In this document: positions 1 through 8,421 of the stretch, one piece after another | Position numbering within the stretch: the stretch's first letter is position 1 | Layout: each line of letters opens with the position of its first letter | Translations under genes and position numbers: made by a program | DNA from: Ruegeria sp. HKCCA6707 | Lineage (GTDB): Bacteria; Pseudomonadota; Alphaproteobacteria; Rhodobacterales; Rhodobacteraceae | Length of the DNA stretch: 64,000 nt | Direction of reading: 5' to 3' | NCBI RefSeq assembly: GCF_013033515.1 | Contig: NZ_WQEG01000001.1 | Coordinates: forward strand, 62,001-126,000 | Notes under the pieces: model-generated | Databases searched by the model: none | What the model was told of the DNA's origin: nothing | The model's input: only the letters and a program-made list of their open reading frames with translations

Positions 1-1415
1 GTGAGGGTGAGGTATATGCTGCCCGGCGCGCAGGGCTGATCCGAGCCCTGTCATCGGCTCATATGCATGGCCTGCCGCAGCGCGCGGATGTGCAAGCTTT
101 GCTCAACCGGCTTGAGACTGCGCGCTCGCTGCGGGATCTGGGGCAGATTGAAGCGGAATTGAGCCAGCTTTTTGTGGACTATGCCACTCAATTGCAGTCA
201 GGGTTCCTGAAACCAGGCAGCATCGACGACGGTTTGGTGCGCGAGGTCGAATACCGCTTGGCCCAGGACTATCTGAGAGAAATTTCCTCAGCAGACGCAA
301 CACAATACTTCCATTCCTTGATGCCGCAGTCGCGCCAGTATCGCGCGTTGATGAAGCAGAAATTGGTATTGGAACAGCTGATTGCCGACGGCGGCTGGGG
401 GCCGACGGTTCCAGTGGCCAAGTTGGAACTTGGCGATACGGGTCCCGCAGTTATCAAGATGCGCAACCGACTGGTTGCGATGGGCTATATGAAGCCTACA
501 GCCAGCCCCGCCTTCGACGCCAACCTGCTGGCGGCGGTACAGGCCTTTCAGACCGCGCACGGATTGGCGGCGGATGGTGTGGCCGGGCAGGGCACCCTGA
601 CCGAGCTCAACCGGCCCGCGTCGGACCGCCTGCGTGCTGTTTTGGTCGCGCTGGAGCGGGAACGCTGGTTGCCTGATGAACGCGGGCCCAGACATGTGCT
701 GGTGAATCAGGCGGATTTCTCGGCCAAGATCGTCGACGACGGGCATATCACCTTCGAAACGCGCGCAGTGATCGGCAAGAATGTGCATGACCGTCGCAGC
801 CCTGAATTTTCGGATGTGATGGAGCATATGGTGATCAATCCCAGCTGGCATGTGCCACGCTCGATCATCACCAAAGAATATCTGCCGCAATTGCAGACCA
901 ACCCGAATGCGGTCAGCCATCTTGAGATCACTGATCGTAGCGGCCGCCGGGTTGACCGCGGGGCTGTTGACTTTACCACTTTCACTGCGCGCGACTTCCC
1001 GTTTGCGATGCGTCAACCACCCAGCGGCAGCAACGCGCTGGGGTTGGTGAAATTCATGTTCCCCAACAAGTACAACATCTATCTGCATGATACGCCTCAG
1101 AAAAACCTGTTTGCGCGTGAGGTTCGGGCTTTCTCGCACGGGTGTATTCGACTGGCGGAACCCTTCGAGTTCGCCTACGCCTTGTTGGCTGTCCAAGAGG
1201 AAGACCCAAAAGCGTTTTTCCACCGCGTGCTGGATGCGGGGCGCGAAGCTACGGTCAAACTCGACCAACCCATCCCTGTGCATCTGATCTATCGCACGGC
1301 TTTCATCGGCCCAAAAGGCGAGGTTCAATATCGCCGCGACGTTTATGACCGGGATCGCAAGATCTGGGAGGCGTTGCAAAAGGCAGGGGTGGTCCTGCCG
1401 GACGTTCAGGGGTAA
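1..1415 (+). CDS. L,D-transpeptidase (YkuD) with peptidoglycan-binding domain, 5' end cut off
   Basis: Periplasmic murein L,D-transpeptidase of the YcbB/LdtD type, which makes 3-3 crosslinks between stem peptides or related links. The reading frame is open with no stop from base 3, and the residues just before the first ATG at 63 (ending ALSSAHMHGLP) continue the family's N-terminal region, so the gene starts outside the window and 63 is not the true start. A peptidoglycan-binding-1 repeat lies at about 421-610 (LGDTGPAV, AFQTAHGLAADG). The YkuD catalytic domain follows with the HGCIRL motif; the nucleophile Cys codon is at 1143-1145. Only 36 bp separate it from lpxD, suggesting an envelope operon. 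Family confident, exact substrate not. Confidence 0.9.
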   Translation, partial: EGEVYAARRAGLIRALSSAHMHGLPQRADVQALLNRLETARSLRDLGQIEAELSQLFVDYATQLQSGFLKPGSIDDGLVREVEYRLAQDYLREISSADATQYFHSLMPQSRQYRALMKQKLVLEQLIADGGWGPTVPVAKLELGDTGPAVIKMRNRLVAMGYMKPTASPAFDANLLAAVQAFQTAHGLAADGVAGQGTLTELNRPASDRLRAVLVALERERWLPDERGPRHVLVNQADFSAKIVDDGHITFETRAVIGKNVHDRRSPEFSDVMEHMVINPSWHVPRSIITKEYLPQLQTNPNAVSHLEITDRSGRRVDRGAVDFTTFTARDFPFAMRQPPSGSNALGLVKFMFPNKYNIYLHDTPQKNLFAREVRAFSHGCIRLAEPFEFAYALLAVQEEDPKAFFHRVLDAGREATVKLDQPIPVHLIYRTAFIGPKGEVQYRRDVYDRDRKIWEALQKAGVVLPDVQG

Positions 1416-1451
1416 GCACGGGGCGCAAATCCTGCCAGAAGGACGCCCCAC

Positions 1452-2543
1452 ATGCAGTTCACCATTCAGCAAATCGCCGATGCCCTGGGTGTTGAGGCCG
1501 CGGGCAATACCGACCTGACCGTTTTGCGCGCCGCCGAACCGGGTGACGCGGGACCAACGGATTTGGCGATGGCCATGTCCCCGAAATACGCCGAGTCTCT
1601 GTCCGGTGGCACCGCCCGTGCGGCGGTATTGTGGGACGGGGCTGATTGGAAGGCGCTTGGGCTTGAAGCCGCCATCTTTGTTGCACGCCCACGCCGGGCG
1701 ATGGCGGGTGTTACCGCGATGATGGATCGCGGGCAGGGTGTCGTTCCGGGTGTCCACCCGTCTGCCGTGATTGATCCGACAGCCGAGATCGGCGAAAACG
1801 TCTCAATCGGCCCGCTTGTGGTGATTGGCGCCCGGGCGCGGGTCGGATCGGGTTCGATCCTAGGGGCCCATGCTACTGTTGGTATGGATGCCGTTCTGGG
1901 CGAGAATGCGCTGCTGCGCGAGATGGTCAGCATCGGCGCGCGCGCAAAGATCGGCGACCGTTTCATCGCGCAACCCGGCGCACGCGTGGGCGGAGATGGG
2001 TTCAGCTATGTCACACCAGAGGTTTCGGGCGCAGAAAATGCGCGCAAGACAATGGGTGATCAGGGCGATGCAAAAGCACAAAGCTGGATGCGGATTCACT
2101 CGCTGGGGGCTGTTCAGATCGGCGACGATGTTGAGATCGGGTCCAATTGCACGATCGATAACGGCACCATTCGCAATACGGTCATCGGCGATGGGTCGAA
2201 ACTGGATAACCTCGTTCATGTTGGTCACAACACACGCGTTGGACGCGATTGTCTGCTTTGCGGACAAACCGGTGTGTCGGGCTCGGTCGAGATCGGCAAT
2301 AACGTGGTACTGGGGGGCCAAACTGGCGTGGTCGATAACATCTTTATCGGTGACGGTGTGATTTCGGGTGGTGGTACAAAGATCCTGTCCAACGTACCTG
2401 CGGGCCGCGTCATCATGGGGTATCCGGGCATCAAAATGGAGAGCCATACCGAGATTTATAAGTCGCAACGCAGACTGCCTCGGCTGGCCCGCGACATCGA
2501 AGCGCTCAAAAAGGCTGTTTTCAAACCGGGCACGAGCGATTAA
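1452..2543 (+). CDS. lpxD: UDP-3-O-acylglucosamine N-acyltransferase LpxD
   Basis: Third committed step of lipid A synthesis: transfers a 3-hydroxyacyl chain from acyl-ACP to the 2-amine of UDP-3-O-acylglucosamine in the cytoplasm. 363 residues, slightly longer than enterobacterial LpxD. An N-terminal uridine-binding domain (about 1-95) is followed by a left-handed beta-helix of hexapeptide repeats (VIDPTAEIGENVSIG and many more), with the VGHN motif carrying the expected catalytic His near residue 259. The C-terminal helices contain RRLPRLARDIEALKK. It is not in the common bamA-lpxD-fabZ-lpxA setting; instead an acyl carrier protein and a ketoacyl synthase follow 32 bp downstream, which hints at a dedicated acyl supply. 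Confidence 0.95.
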   Translation: MQFTIQQIADALGVEAAGNTDLTVLRAAEPGDAGPTDLAMAMSPKYAESLSGGTARAAVLWDGADWKALGLEAAIFVARPRRAMAGVTAMMDRGQGVVPGVHPSAVIDPTAEIGENVSIGPLVVIGARARVGSGSILGAHATVGMDAVLGENALLREMVSIGARAKIGDRFIAQPGARVGGDGFSYVTPEVSGAENARKTMGDQGDAKAQSWMRIHSLGAVQIGDDVEIGSNCTIDNGTIRNTVIGDGSKLDNLVHVGHNTRVGRDCLLCGQTGVSGSVEIGNNVVLGGQTGVVDNIFIGDGVISGGGTKILSNVPAGRVIMGYPGIKMESHTEIYKSQRRLPRLARDIEALKKAVFKPGTSD

Positions 2544-2575
2544 ATCATGCCCAACAAGAAAATCAGGGTATCGAC

Positions 2576-2833
2576 ATGAGCATCAGCGACCGCGTTATCG
2601 CAATCATTGCAGAGCAGGCCGTTCTGGAGCCATCGGATGTGACCCCCGACAGCACGCTGGAAGATCTGGGCATCGACAGTCTTGGTCTGGTCGAAAGCAT
2701 TTTCGCTATTGAGGAAGAGTTCGATATTTCGATCCCCTTCAACGCCAACGAACCCAGCGCCAGCGATTTTGACATCACAAATGTGGCGGCCATTATCGCA
2801 GGCATAGAAAAGCTTGTGGCGGAAAAGGTCTGA
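2576..2833 (+). CDS. Acyl carrier protein (specialised, AcpXL-like candidate)
   Basis: Small acidic 85-residue acyl carrier protein. The GIDSLGLVE motif places the phosphopantetheine attachment at Ser35. The helix III region (FAIEEEFDISIP) fits the family and is reminiscent of the rhizobial lipid A carrier AcpXL, but this is by-eye similarity only. It is not the housekeeping acpP context (fabD-fabG-acpP-fabF): it sits between lpxD and a KAS gene, 8 bp before the latter. Likely role is to carry a special acyl chain for an envelope lipid. ACP identity is firm; the specific pathway is inference. Confidence 0.9.
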   Translation: MSISDRVIAIIAEQAVLEPSDVTPDSTLEDLGIDSLGLVESIFAIEEEFDISIPFNANEPSASDFDITNVAAIIAGIEKLVAEKV

Positions 2834-2841
2834 CATAGACG

Positions 2842-4050
2842 ATGAAACGCGTTGTCATCACAGGCGCCGGCACGATCAATTCGCTGGGCCATTCGGTGCC
2901 GGACACGCTTGAAGCGATGCGGGAAGGTCGCTGCGGGATCACCGAGCTTGAGTTTCGCGATGTTGAACGTCTGGCGATCAAGATCGGTGGTCAGGTACGC
3001 GGGTTCGAGGCCGAGGGCCGTTTCAACCGCCAGCAAATGTCGCTCTATGATCGGTTCACGCAGTTCACGCTGACCGCAGCCAAAGAGGCGATTGAGCAAT
3101 CGGGCCTTGTGTTCCATGGCGATTTGGCCGCGCGGTCCGGCGTGGTTCTGGGGACTGCCGGGGGCGGTGTTTCGACTTGGGACGACAATTACCGCTCGGT
3201 CTATGAGGATGGTAAAAACCGGGTGCATCCTTTTGTTGTTCCAAAGCTGATGAACAACGCGGCCGCCAGCCATGTGTCGATGGAATACAACCTCAAAGGG
3301 CCCAGCTTTACCGTTTCGACCGCCTGCGCCTCGTCAAACCATGCCATGGCTCTGGCGTTTCAGATGGTGCGCAGCGGTGCCGCACCGGCCATGTTGACTG
3401 GCGGGTCCGAGTCGATGCTGTGCTTTGGTGGGGTCAAAGCATGGGAGGGGCTACGGGTGATGTCCAAAGACGCCTGCCGCCCCTTCAGTGCGAATCGCAA
3501 CGGCATGGTGCAGGGTGAAGGCGCGGGCGTTTTTGTCTTCGAAGAGTACGAACATGCGCGTGCTCGCGGGGCAGATATTCTGTGCGAGGTTGCGGGGTTT
3601 GCCATGTCCTCGGATGCGGCCGACATCGTAATGCCCAGCAAGCAAGGCGCCTCACGCGCGATGGCCGGCGCCTTGGCGGATGCGCGTTTGGACGCCAATC
3701 AGGTTGGCTATATCAACGCCCATGGCACAGGCACGGCGGCCAATGACAAGACCGAATGTGCTGCGGTGGCGGATGTCTTTGGCCAGCACGCGGATGATCT
3801 GATGATTTCATCGACCAAATCCATGCATGGACATCTGATCGGTGGTACCGGCGCGGTCGAGCTTTTGGCCTGTATCATGGCGCTGCGTGAAGGGGTCATC
3901 GCTCCGACCATCGGCTATGAAGAGCCCGACCCGGAATGTGCGCTTGATGTTGTTCCCAACGATGCGCGAGAGGCAAAAGTTGATGTTGCGATCAGCAACG
4001 CGTTCGCGTTTGGTGGCTTGAACGCGGTGCTTGCGCTCAAACGAATATAA
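2842..4050 (+). CDS. Beta-ketoacyl-ACP synthase (KAS II/FabF-like)
   Basis: Condensing enzyme that elongates acyl-ACP with malonyl-ACP. 402 residues, thiolase fold, with the complete catalytic triad: Cys162 in TACASS, His294 in NAHGTGT and His331 in HGHLIGG. Residue pattern resembles FabF/NodE-type synthases rather than FabB or FabH. It follows the ACP by 8 bp and is the last gene before a strong terminator. Being paired with an ACP beside lpxD suggests that it makes a long or modified acyl chain for lipid A or another envelope lipid, as the fabF copies in the rhizobial acpXL cluster do. No dehydratase or ketoreductase accompanies it here, so it would borrow those from general fatty acid synthesis. 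Confidence 0.88.
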   Translation: MKRVVITGAGTINSLGHSVPDTLEAMREGRCGITELEFRDVERLAIKIGGQVRGFEAEGRFNRQQMSLYDRFTQFTLTAAKEAIEQSGLVFHGDLAARSGVVLGTAGGGVSTWDDNYRSVYEDGKNRVHPFVVPKLMNNAAASHVSMEYNLKGPSFTVSTACASSNHAMALAFQMVRSGAAPAMLTGGSESMLCFGGVKAWEGLRVMSKDACRPFSANRNGMVQGEGAGVFVFEEYEHARARGADILCEVAGFAMSSDAADIVMPSKQGASRAMAGALADARLDANQVGYINAHGTGTAANDKTECAAVADVFGQHADDLMISSTKSMHGHLIGGTGAVELLACIMALREGVIAPTIGYEEPDPECALDVVPNDAREAKVDVAISNAFAFGGLNAVLALKRI

Positions 4051-4080
4051 GAAAGCCGTCAGATAGGCTGACGGCTTTCT
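4050..4080 (+). terminator. Strong hairpin terminator, probably bidirectional
   Basis: A perfect 13-bp inverted repeat (AGAAAGCCGTCAG / CTGACGGCTTTCT) with a 5-base loop starts at the last base of the KAS stop codon. The A-rich left arm and T-rich right arm would serve both the envelope operon (plus) and the convergent IalB gene ending at 4097 (minus). Confidence 0.85.
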
Positions 4081-4096
4081 GTTCAGATGGTTTGAA

Positions 4097-4669
4097 TCAG
4101 TTGAGCGATACGCCGATCTGATCAAATGCGGCGGTGAAGCCGGACAAAGACATCTCCATATCCAGAATTTGATCGGGCGCGCGCGCCGGCACCAGCGAGA
4201 GTATGGCGGAAGACCCGGACCGCATCGCATCAATATCACCCTGGGTCAGACCCAGTTGCGCGACACACCCGACCGGGATGCAATGGTGATAATTGTAAAG
4301 CTTGCGCGGAGCACCATCGATCGACATGGCCAGTTGAGCTTGCAAGAGTGTTTCAAGCGGCACAATGACATTGGCCCAAGCGACGGCGGCATTGCCTTCA
4401 GGCAGCTTGCCAATCGTCACCTCTGCGATCGGTTCATCCCGGGGCCCGTTCAGGATTTGAACCATGGCGCAGGGATCTTCGCCGGTTTCCGCTTTGATGC
4501 AAGAAATGTTCCATGAACCGGATTCTTCTTTTACGTATTGCTCGCCAATTCGTGGACCTGTTTGACCAAGGTCCAGGCCGGTTCCGTTGTCGGAAGCTTC
4601 CTGTGCGGTAGCAATTCCAGTGCAAACCACTGTGGCGACCACCGAGAGTGGGAGAAGGGTCCTGATCAT
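4097..4669 (-). CDS. Invasion-associated locus B (IalB) family secreted protein
   Basis: 190-residue exported protein of the IalB family, named after a Bartonella erythrocyte-invasion protein; in free-living alphaproteobacteria the function is unknown. A signal peptide occupies about residues 1-22. The mature part shows the family pattern: SGSWNISCIK, DPCAMVQIL, LPEGNAAVAWANVIVPLETLL, and a second Cys pair in HHCIPVGC, giving four cysteines likely in two disulfides. A GAGG ribosome-binding site lies 5 bases before the ATG. Single gene, convergent with the KAS operon. Periplasmic or envelope location expected. Confidence 0.85.
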   Translation of the reverse strand: MIRTLLPLSVVATVVCTGIATAQEASDNGTGLDLGQTGPRIGEQYVKEESGSWNISCIKAETGEDPCAMVQILNGPRDEPIAEVTIGKLPEGNAAVAWANVIVPLETLLQAQLAMSIDGAPRKLYNYHHCIPVGCVAQLGLTQGDIDAMRSGSSAILSLVPARAPDQILDMEMSLSGFTAAFDQIGVSLN

Positions 4670-5131
4670 AATTGCCTCATGCTGCTGATCTCTGTTTTTT
4701 TCGGTCTACCATCGCGGCGGGGCGGTGTCAGGTTCAAACCGTGCACAGCTGGCAAAAATGAACGTTTTTCGCTCGGCAAATTGAATCCTGCGCTACGCGA
4801 GCTGCCTTCAAAAACGCCAAAAAGGGAGCCGTTCGACCAGCCCCCTTTTCGATAATAGTTCTCCCCGTCGGACTGGCCGACTTATTTATGCGCAGACGTT
4901 ACGAAAGGGGCGGCGCTCGGTCAACTGTTATCCTCGAAATTTAATCTGTTGTTACAGAGGTTTTTAGGGTTCAGGGCAGGAAAAAGCCGTGCCCGAAGGC
5001 ACGGCCAGTCGACAGGGAGGAAGTTTGCCTTCTTTTGGGGGCTAACCCCGCGAGAAAACAAAATGACTATCGCAGGCAAAGGTTAACTTTGTATGCTTGC
5101 ACCAAACCGTTGAGCTTTGGGACAGAATAGT
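4670..5131. other. Intergenic region with several hairpins, no protein gene
   Basis: About 460 bp between the divergent IalB and DUF853 genes. No convincing coding sequence. It contains an imperfect AAAAGGG/CCCTTTT hairpin around 4820-4852, a small GTCGG/GCCGAC hairpin near 4868-4882, and a textbook minus-strand terminator at 4981-5005 that does not belong to any annotated gene. The promoters of both flanking genes must lie here, but I cannot place them with confidence. Confidence 0.6.
4981..5005 (-). terminator. Orphan minus-strand terminator with TTCG loop
   Basis: Read on the minus strand: 8-bp stem GCCGTGCC/GGCACGGC closed by a TTCG tetraloop and followed by TTTTT. This is a near-ideal intrinsic terminator, yet the only gene upstream on that strand would have to begin inside the 5006-5131 gap. 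It therefore suggests a short non-coding transcript (see findings). Confidence 0.75.
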
Positions 5132-6679
5132 ATGGAAAACAAGATTTTTGTGGGCGGCGCTGGTCAGGACTATGGGCAGCCGCAAGGGCTGTCTTTGAAC
5201 TATGCCAACCGCCACGGTTTGATCGCCGGGGCAACAGGAACCGGCAAAACGGTAACGCTGCAAATTTTGGCCGAAGGTTTTTCGAAAGCAGGCGTTCCTG
5301 TCTTCCTGTCGGACATCAAAGGAGACCTGTCCGGCTTGGCCCTTGCCGGGAGTGAAACGCATAAGTTGCATCAAGCATTCATGGATCGCGTAACGCGGAT
5401 CGGTCTGCCTGATTTTGCCTATTCCGCCTGCCCGGTCACGTTCTGGGATCTGTTCGGCGAGCAGGGCCACCCGGTGCGTACAACTGTCACAGAAATGGGC
5501 CCGTTGCTGCTGTCTCGTCTGCTCGAGCTGTCGGAGGCACAAGAGGGTATTCTGAACATTGCCTTCCGCGTCGCTGATGAGGACGGTCTGCCGCTGCTGG
5601 ACCTGAAAGACCTGCAGGCATTGTTGGTCTGGATCGGCGAGAACCGGTCTCAGCTGTCGCTGCGATACGGGAATGTGTCCACCGCATCAATCGGGGCAAT
5701 CCAGCGACGGTTGCTGGTGCTTGAAAACCAGGGCGGGACGCGGTTGTTCGGTGAGCCGGCGCTGGAGCTGTCAGATCTGATGCGGACAGATGAAAACGGG
5801 CATGGAATGGTCAACATTCTGGCGTCCGACAAGCTGATGGGCGCACCGCGTCTTTATGCGACGTTCCTGCTGTGGTTGCTCAGCGAGTTGTTCGAAGAAT
5901 TGCCCGAAGTCGGTGACCCGGAAAAACCAAAACTGGTCTTTTTCTTTGATGAAGCTCATCTGCTGTTCGAAGACGCGCCCAAAGTGCTGGTCGATAAGGT
6001 CGAGCAAGTGGCGCGTCTGATCCGATCCAAAGGTGTTGGGGTCTATTTCATCTCGCAGAACCCGGCAGATATTCCAGAAGATATTCTGGGACAGCTGGGC
6101 AATCGTATTCAACACGCGCTGCGCGCCTTTACCGCCAAGGATCGCAAGAACCTGCGCTTGGCTGCCGAGACCTATCGCGAGAACCCGGCCTTCGATACCG
6201 AAACCGCCATCCGCGAAGTGGGAGTCGGCGAAGCCGTGACCTCGATGCTCGAGAAAAAGGGGATCCCAGGTATGGTCGAGCGTACGCTGATCCGCCCTCC
6301 GGGGTCGCAGCTTGGTCCGATCACGCAGAAAGACCGGGCCGCAGTCATGGCAGGCTCTGCGATGGCCGGAAAATACGATGCCGTGAAAGACCGTAAGTCA
6401 GCCTTTGAAATCCTTAAGGCCCGTGCGGATGCCGCCGCAAAAGAGGCCGAGGCGGCTGAGGCTGACGACATATTCGAACGCCAATCGCCTGCAGAACGCG
6501 AGTACGCCTCGGCAAGGCGTTATTCCGGCAGCCGCGTCGGACGATCTTCGTCTCGTGTCAGCCGGAAAAAGGACACCTTCGCAACCGCCATGAGTGAGGC
6601 TGTGATCAAAGAGCTGAAAGGCACAACCGGACGCCGCATAGTTCGCGGCATTCTGGGTGGATTGTTCAAGAACCGATAG
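5132..6679 (+). CDS. HerA-like DUF853 P-loop ATPase
   Basis: 515-residue ATPase of the DUF853 (helicase HerA-like C-terminal) family; function in bacteria is not established. Walker A is GATGTGKT near residues 29-36, Walker B is [13 protein letters not shown], and a later arginine-rich region precedes a basic C-terminus ([10 protein letters not shown]). A TTG at 5117 would add five residues, but the ATG at 5132 matches how the family begins (MENKIFVGG) and has a GGGA-type site upstream, so I use it. Single-gene unit between divergent IalB and a convergent small lipoprotein. Hexameric ring activity is known for HerA relatives; a DNA role here is inference. Confidence 0.88.
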   Translation: MENKIFVGGAGQDYGQPQGLSLNYANRHGLIAGATGTGKTVTLQILAEGFSKAGVPVFLSDIKGDLSGLALAGSETHKLHQAFMDRVTRIGLPDFAYSACPVTFWDLFGEQGHPVRTTVTEMGPLLLSRLLELSEAQEGILNIAFRVADEDGLPLLDLKDLQALLVWIGENRSQLSLRYGNVSTASIGAIQRRLLVLENQGGTRLFGEPALELSDLMRTDENGHGMVNILASDKLMGAPRLYATFLLWLLSELFEELPEVGDPEKPKLVFFFDEAHLLFEDAPKVLVDKVEQVARLIRSKGVGVYFISQNPADIPEDILGQLGNRIQHALRAFTAKDRKNLRLAAETYRENPAFDTETAIREVGVGEAVTSMLEKKGIPGMVERTLIRPPGSQLGPITQKDRAAVMAGSAMAGKYDAVKDRKSAFEILKARADAAAKEAEAAEADDIFERQSPAEREYASARRYSGSRVGRSSSRVSRKKDTFATAMSEAVIKELKGTTGRRIVRGILGGLFKNR

Positions 6680-6693
6680 GTGTGCCTCAGCGC

Positions 6694-6948
6694 TTAGGAA
6701 TTCTTGATCCGCAGGCCTTCATCCCGGCAGATCTGATCCGCTTCGGGCACCGTCATTTTGGTAGCCGGGAAATCAATCGCGCGATCCCAGTCTACGCGAT
6801 CCAGGCGATAGAGCTGACAGGTCACCACGCCCTTGGATGTTGAAACCTGAACGGGTGTTGTCTCAAAATCGGACGGGCTGGGGACACATGCAGCCATCAG
6901 GACAGCAGCCGATGTCAGAAGAGAGAAGGTGAGCGATTTCTTCATCAC
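6694..6948 (-). CDS. Small lipoprotein, unknown function
   Basis: 84-residue protein with a lipoprotein signal: basic MMKK start, hydrophobic core, and lipobox LMAAC, so Cys21 would be lipidated. The mature 60-odd residues contain two further Cys (VTCQLY and ADQICRDEG) and no motif I recognise. Ends 14 bp from the convergent DUF853 stop. Likely inner- or outer-membrane anchored; no function can be assigned. Confidence 0.7.
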   Translation of the reverse strand: MMKKSLTFSLLTSAAVLMAACVPSPSDFETTPVQVSTSKGVVTCQLYRLDRVDWDRAIDFPATKMTVPEADQICRDEGLRIKNS

Positions 6949-7060
6949 GAAACAAGGCTTTCCAAGTTAACAGGGCGATCTTTAACAACTGGCCAAATAG
7001 GCCAGAGCCGTTGAGTGGTGCGTCCCTGCATTAGTATTTTATTAACCAAATAGCAAGAAA

Positions 7061-7081
7061 CCGCGCCGTCGAACGGCGCGG
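7061..7081 (-). terminator. Terminator of the first liv operon
   Basis: 8-bp GC stem CCGCGCCG/CGGCGCGG with a 5-base loop, followed on the minus strand by TTTCTTG. It lies 27 bp past the livM stop and closes the operon. Confidence 0.8.
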
Positions 7082-7107
7082 CTTGTATGACTGAGGCGAT
7101 GTTTCGT

Positions 7108-8421
7108 CTATTTTTCGGGGATAAGGCCCCGTGGGCTGAACCGAAGGACAATCAGCAAAATCAGCCCCATCGTGAACAGGCGCATATGCGCAGCGCTTTC
7201 CACCAGATGCGCTTTCAAAGCGCTTCCATCCGGCAGGCCTGCCGTGATCAGGTTCATCAGCCACAGCCCAATGGGTTCGACCTGAACCCAAAGGAACCAG
7301 ATCAGAAACGCACCCAGAACCGCACCAAAGTTGTTGCCCGATCCCCCAACGATCACCATCACCCAGACAAGAAAGGTGAACCGCAAGGGCTGGTAGGCGC
7401 TTGGGGTCAACTGGCCATCCAGCGTGGTCATCATCGCACCCGCGATACCGCAAATGGCCGAGCCCAGAACAAAGATCTGCAAATGGCGGCGGGTGACATC
7501 CTTGCCCATTGCCTCGGCCGCGACCTCATTGTCGCGAATGGCCCGCATCATCCGGCCCCACGGGCTTTTCAATGCCATTTGCGCCATCCACAGCAGCACC
7601 AGCAGAACGATCATGAACAGCAGTGAATACCCCAGCTTGACCGACAGGGTCGACGCGGTGACCGGTTCCAGCCCGAACCACTCGGCCCGCGCCAGGAAGG
7701 CCGGGTCTTGTTGTAGTTCGACTTCATAGCCGACCACGGGGGCCGGGCGCGGAATGCCGTAAACATTCTTTACGCCCCGGGCCAGCCAGTCTTCGTTTTT
7801 CATGATGGCGATGATGATCTCAGCAATGCCCAGCGTTGCAATCGCCAGATAGTCCGAGCGCAGCCCCAGCGCCGTTTTCCCGATCAGCCACGCCGCCCCG
7901 GCAGCCAACAAGCCGCCCGCAGGCCAGGCCAGCAGCACTGGCAGGTTCAACCCGCCCAGATTGCCCGCAATCGCAGGATCTATGGCTTCAACGCCTGCAA
8001 CGCTGGGGTCGAACACGGCACGATAAATAAAGAACCCCGCGATCAGAATTCCGATGATGGTCAGCGTCCGCATACGGCCCGTAGCCATCCGCGTCGCAAC
8101 AAGAACAGCCGCCACCACGGTCGCGGCCCCCAACAGCAGGGCCAGCACTATGCCATAGCCGCCCGACGACCACGCCCCCGGAGTCGGCGGGGTGGAAACC
8201 AGCACAACCGCCAGCCCGCCCAGCGCCACAAAGCCCATGACACCCACGTTAAAGAGCCCCGCAAACCCCCATTGCAGGTTCACCCCGATGGCCATGATGG
8301 CCGAGATCAGCCCCATATTCAGGATCAGGATCGCTGCGTTCCAGCTCTGCGTGAACCCGGTCAACAGGATCAGCGCACCGACCACGACAAAGAGAAGCGT
8401 GTTTTTGACGGGCTCGCTCAT
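7108..8421 (-). CDS. livM: Branched-chain amino acid ABC transporter permease LivM
   Basis: Inner-membrane permease of a HAAT-family ABC importer. 437 residues with about ten hydrophobic segments; the LivM-type pattern NLQWGFAGLFNVGVMGF is near the N-terminus and the cytoplasmic coupling region reads RAIRDNEVAAEAMGKD. It is longer than typical LivM (about 350-420) because of an extended loop with a periplasmic segment (about residues 200-250). Its ATG overlaps the livH stop by 4 bp (ATGA), so the two are translationally coupled. Last gene of the operon. Confidence 0.9.
   Translation of the reverse strand: MSEPVKNTLLFVVVGALILLTGFTQSWNAAILILNMGLISAIMAIGVNLQWGFAGLFNVGVMGFVALGGLAVVLVSTPPTPGAWSSGGYGIVLALLLGAATVVAAVLVATRMATGRMRTLTIIGILIAGFFIYRAVFDPSVAGVEAIDPAIAGNLGGLNLPVLLAWPAGGLLAAGAAWLIGKTALGLRSDYLAIATLGIAEIIIAIMKNEDWLARGVKNVYGIPRPAPVVGYEVELQQDPAFLARAEWFGLEPVTASTLSVKLGYSLLFMIVLLVLLWMAQMALKSPWGRMMRAIRDNEVAAEAMGKDVTRRHLQIFVLGSAICGIAGAMMTTLDGQLTPSAYQPLRFTFLVWVMVIVGGSGNNFGAVLGAFLIWFLWVQVEPIGLWLMNLITAGLPDGSALKAHLVESAAHMRLFTMGLILLIVLRFSPRGLIPEK

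Noticed and set aside
288..1757. Long minus-strand open frame (489 codons) across the L,D-transpeptidase gene
   Set aside because: Antisense to two genes with clear families, composition of an antisense frame (rich in Arg, His, Gln), no ribosome-binding site and no recognisable domain.
4538..4855. 105-codon plus-strand frame over the IalB start and gap
   Set aside because: Overlaps the IalB signal-peptide region antisense and covers its promoter; no start signal.
5117..5131. TTG start for the DUF853 ATPase
   Set aside because: Adds only five unconserved residues; ATG 5132 gives the family N-terminus.
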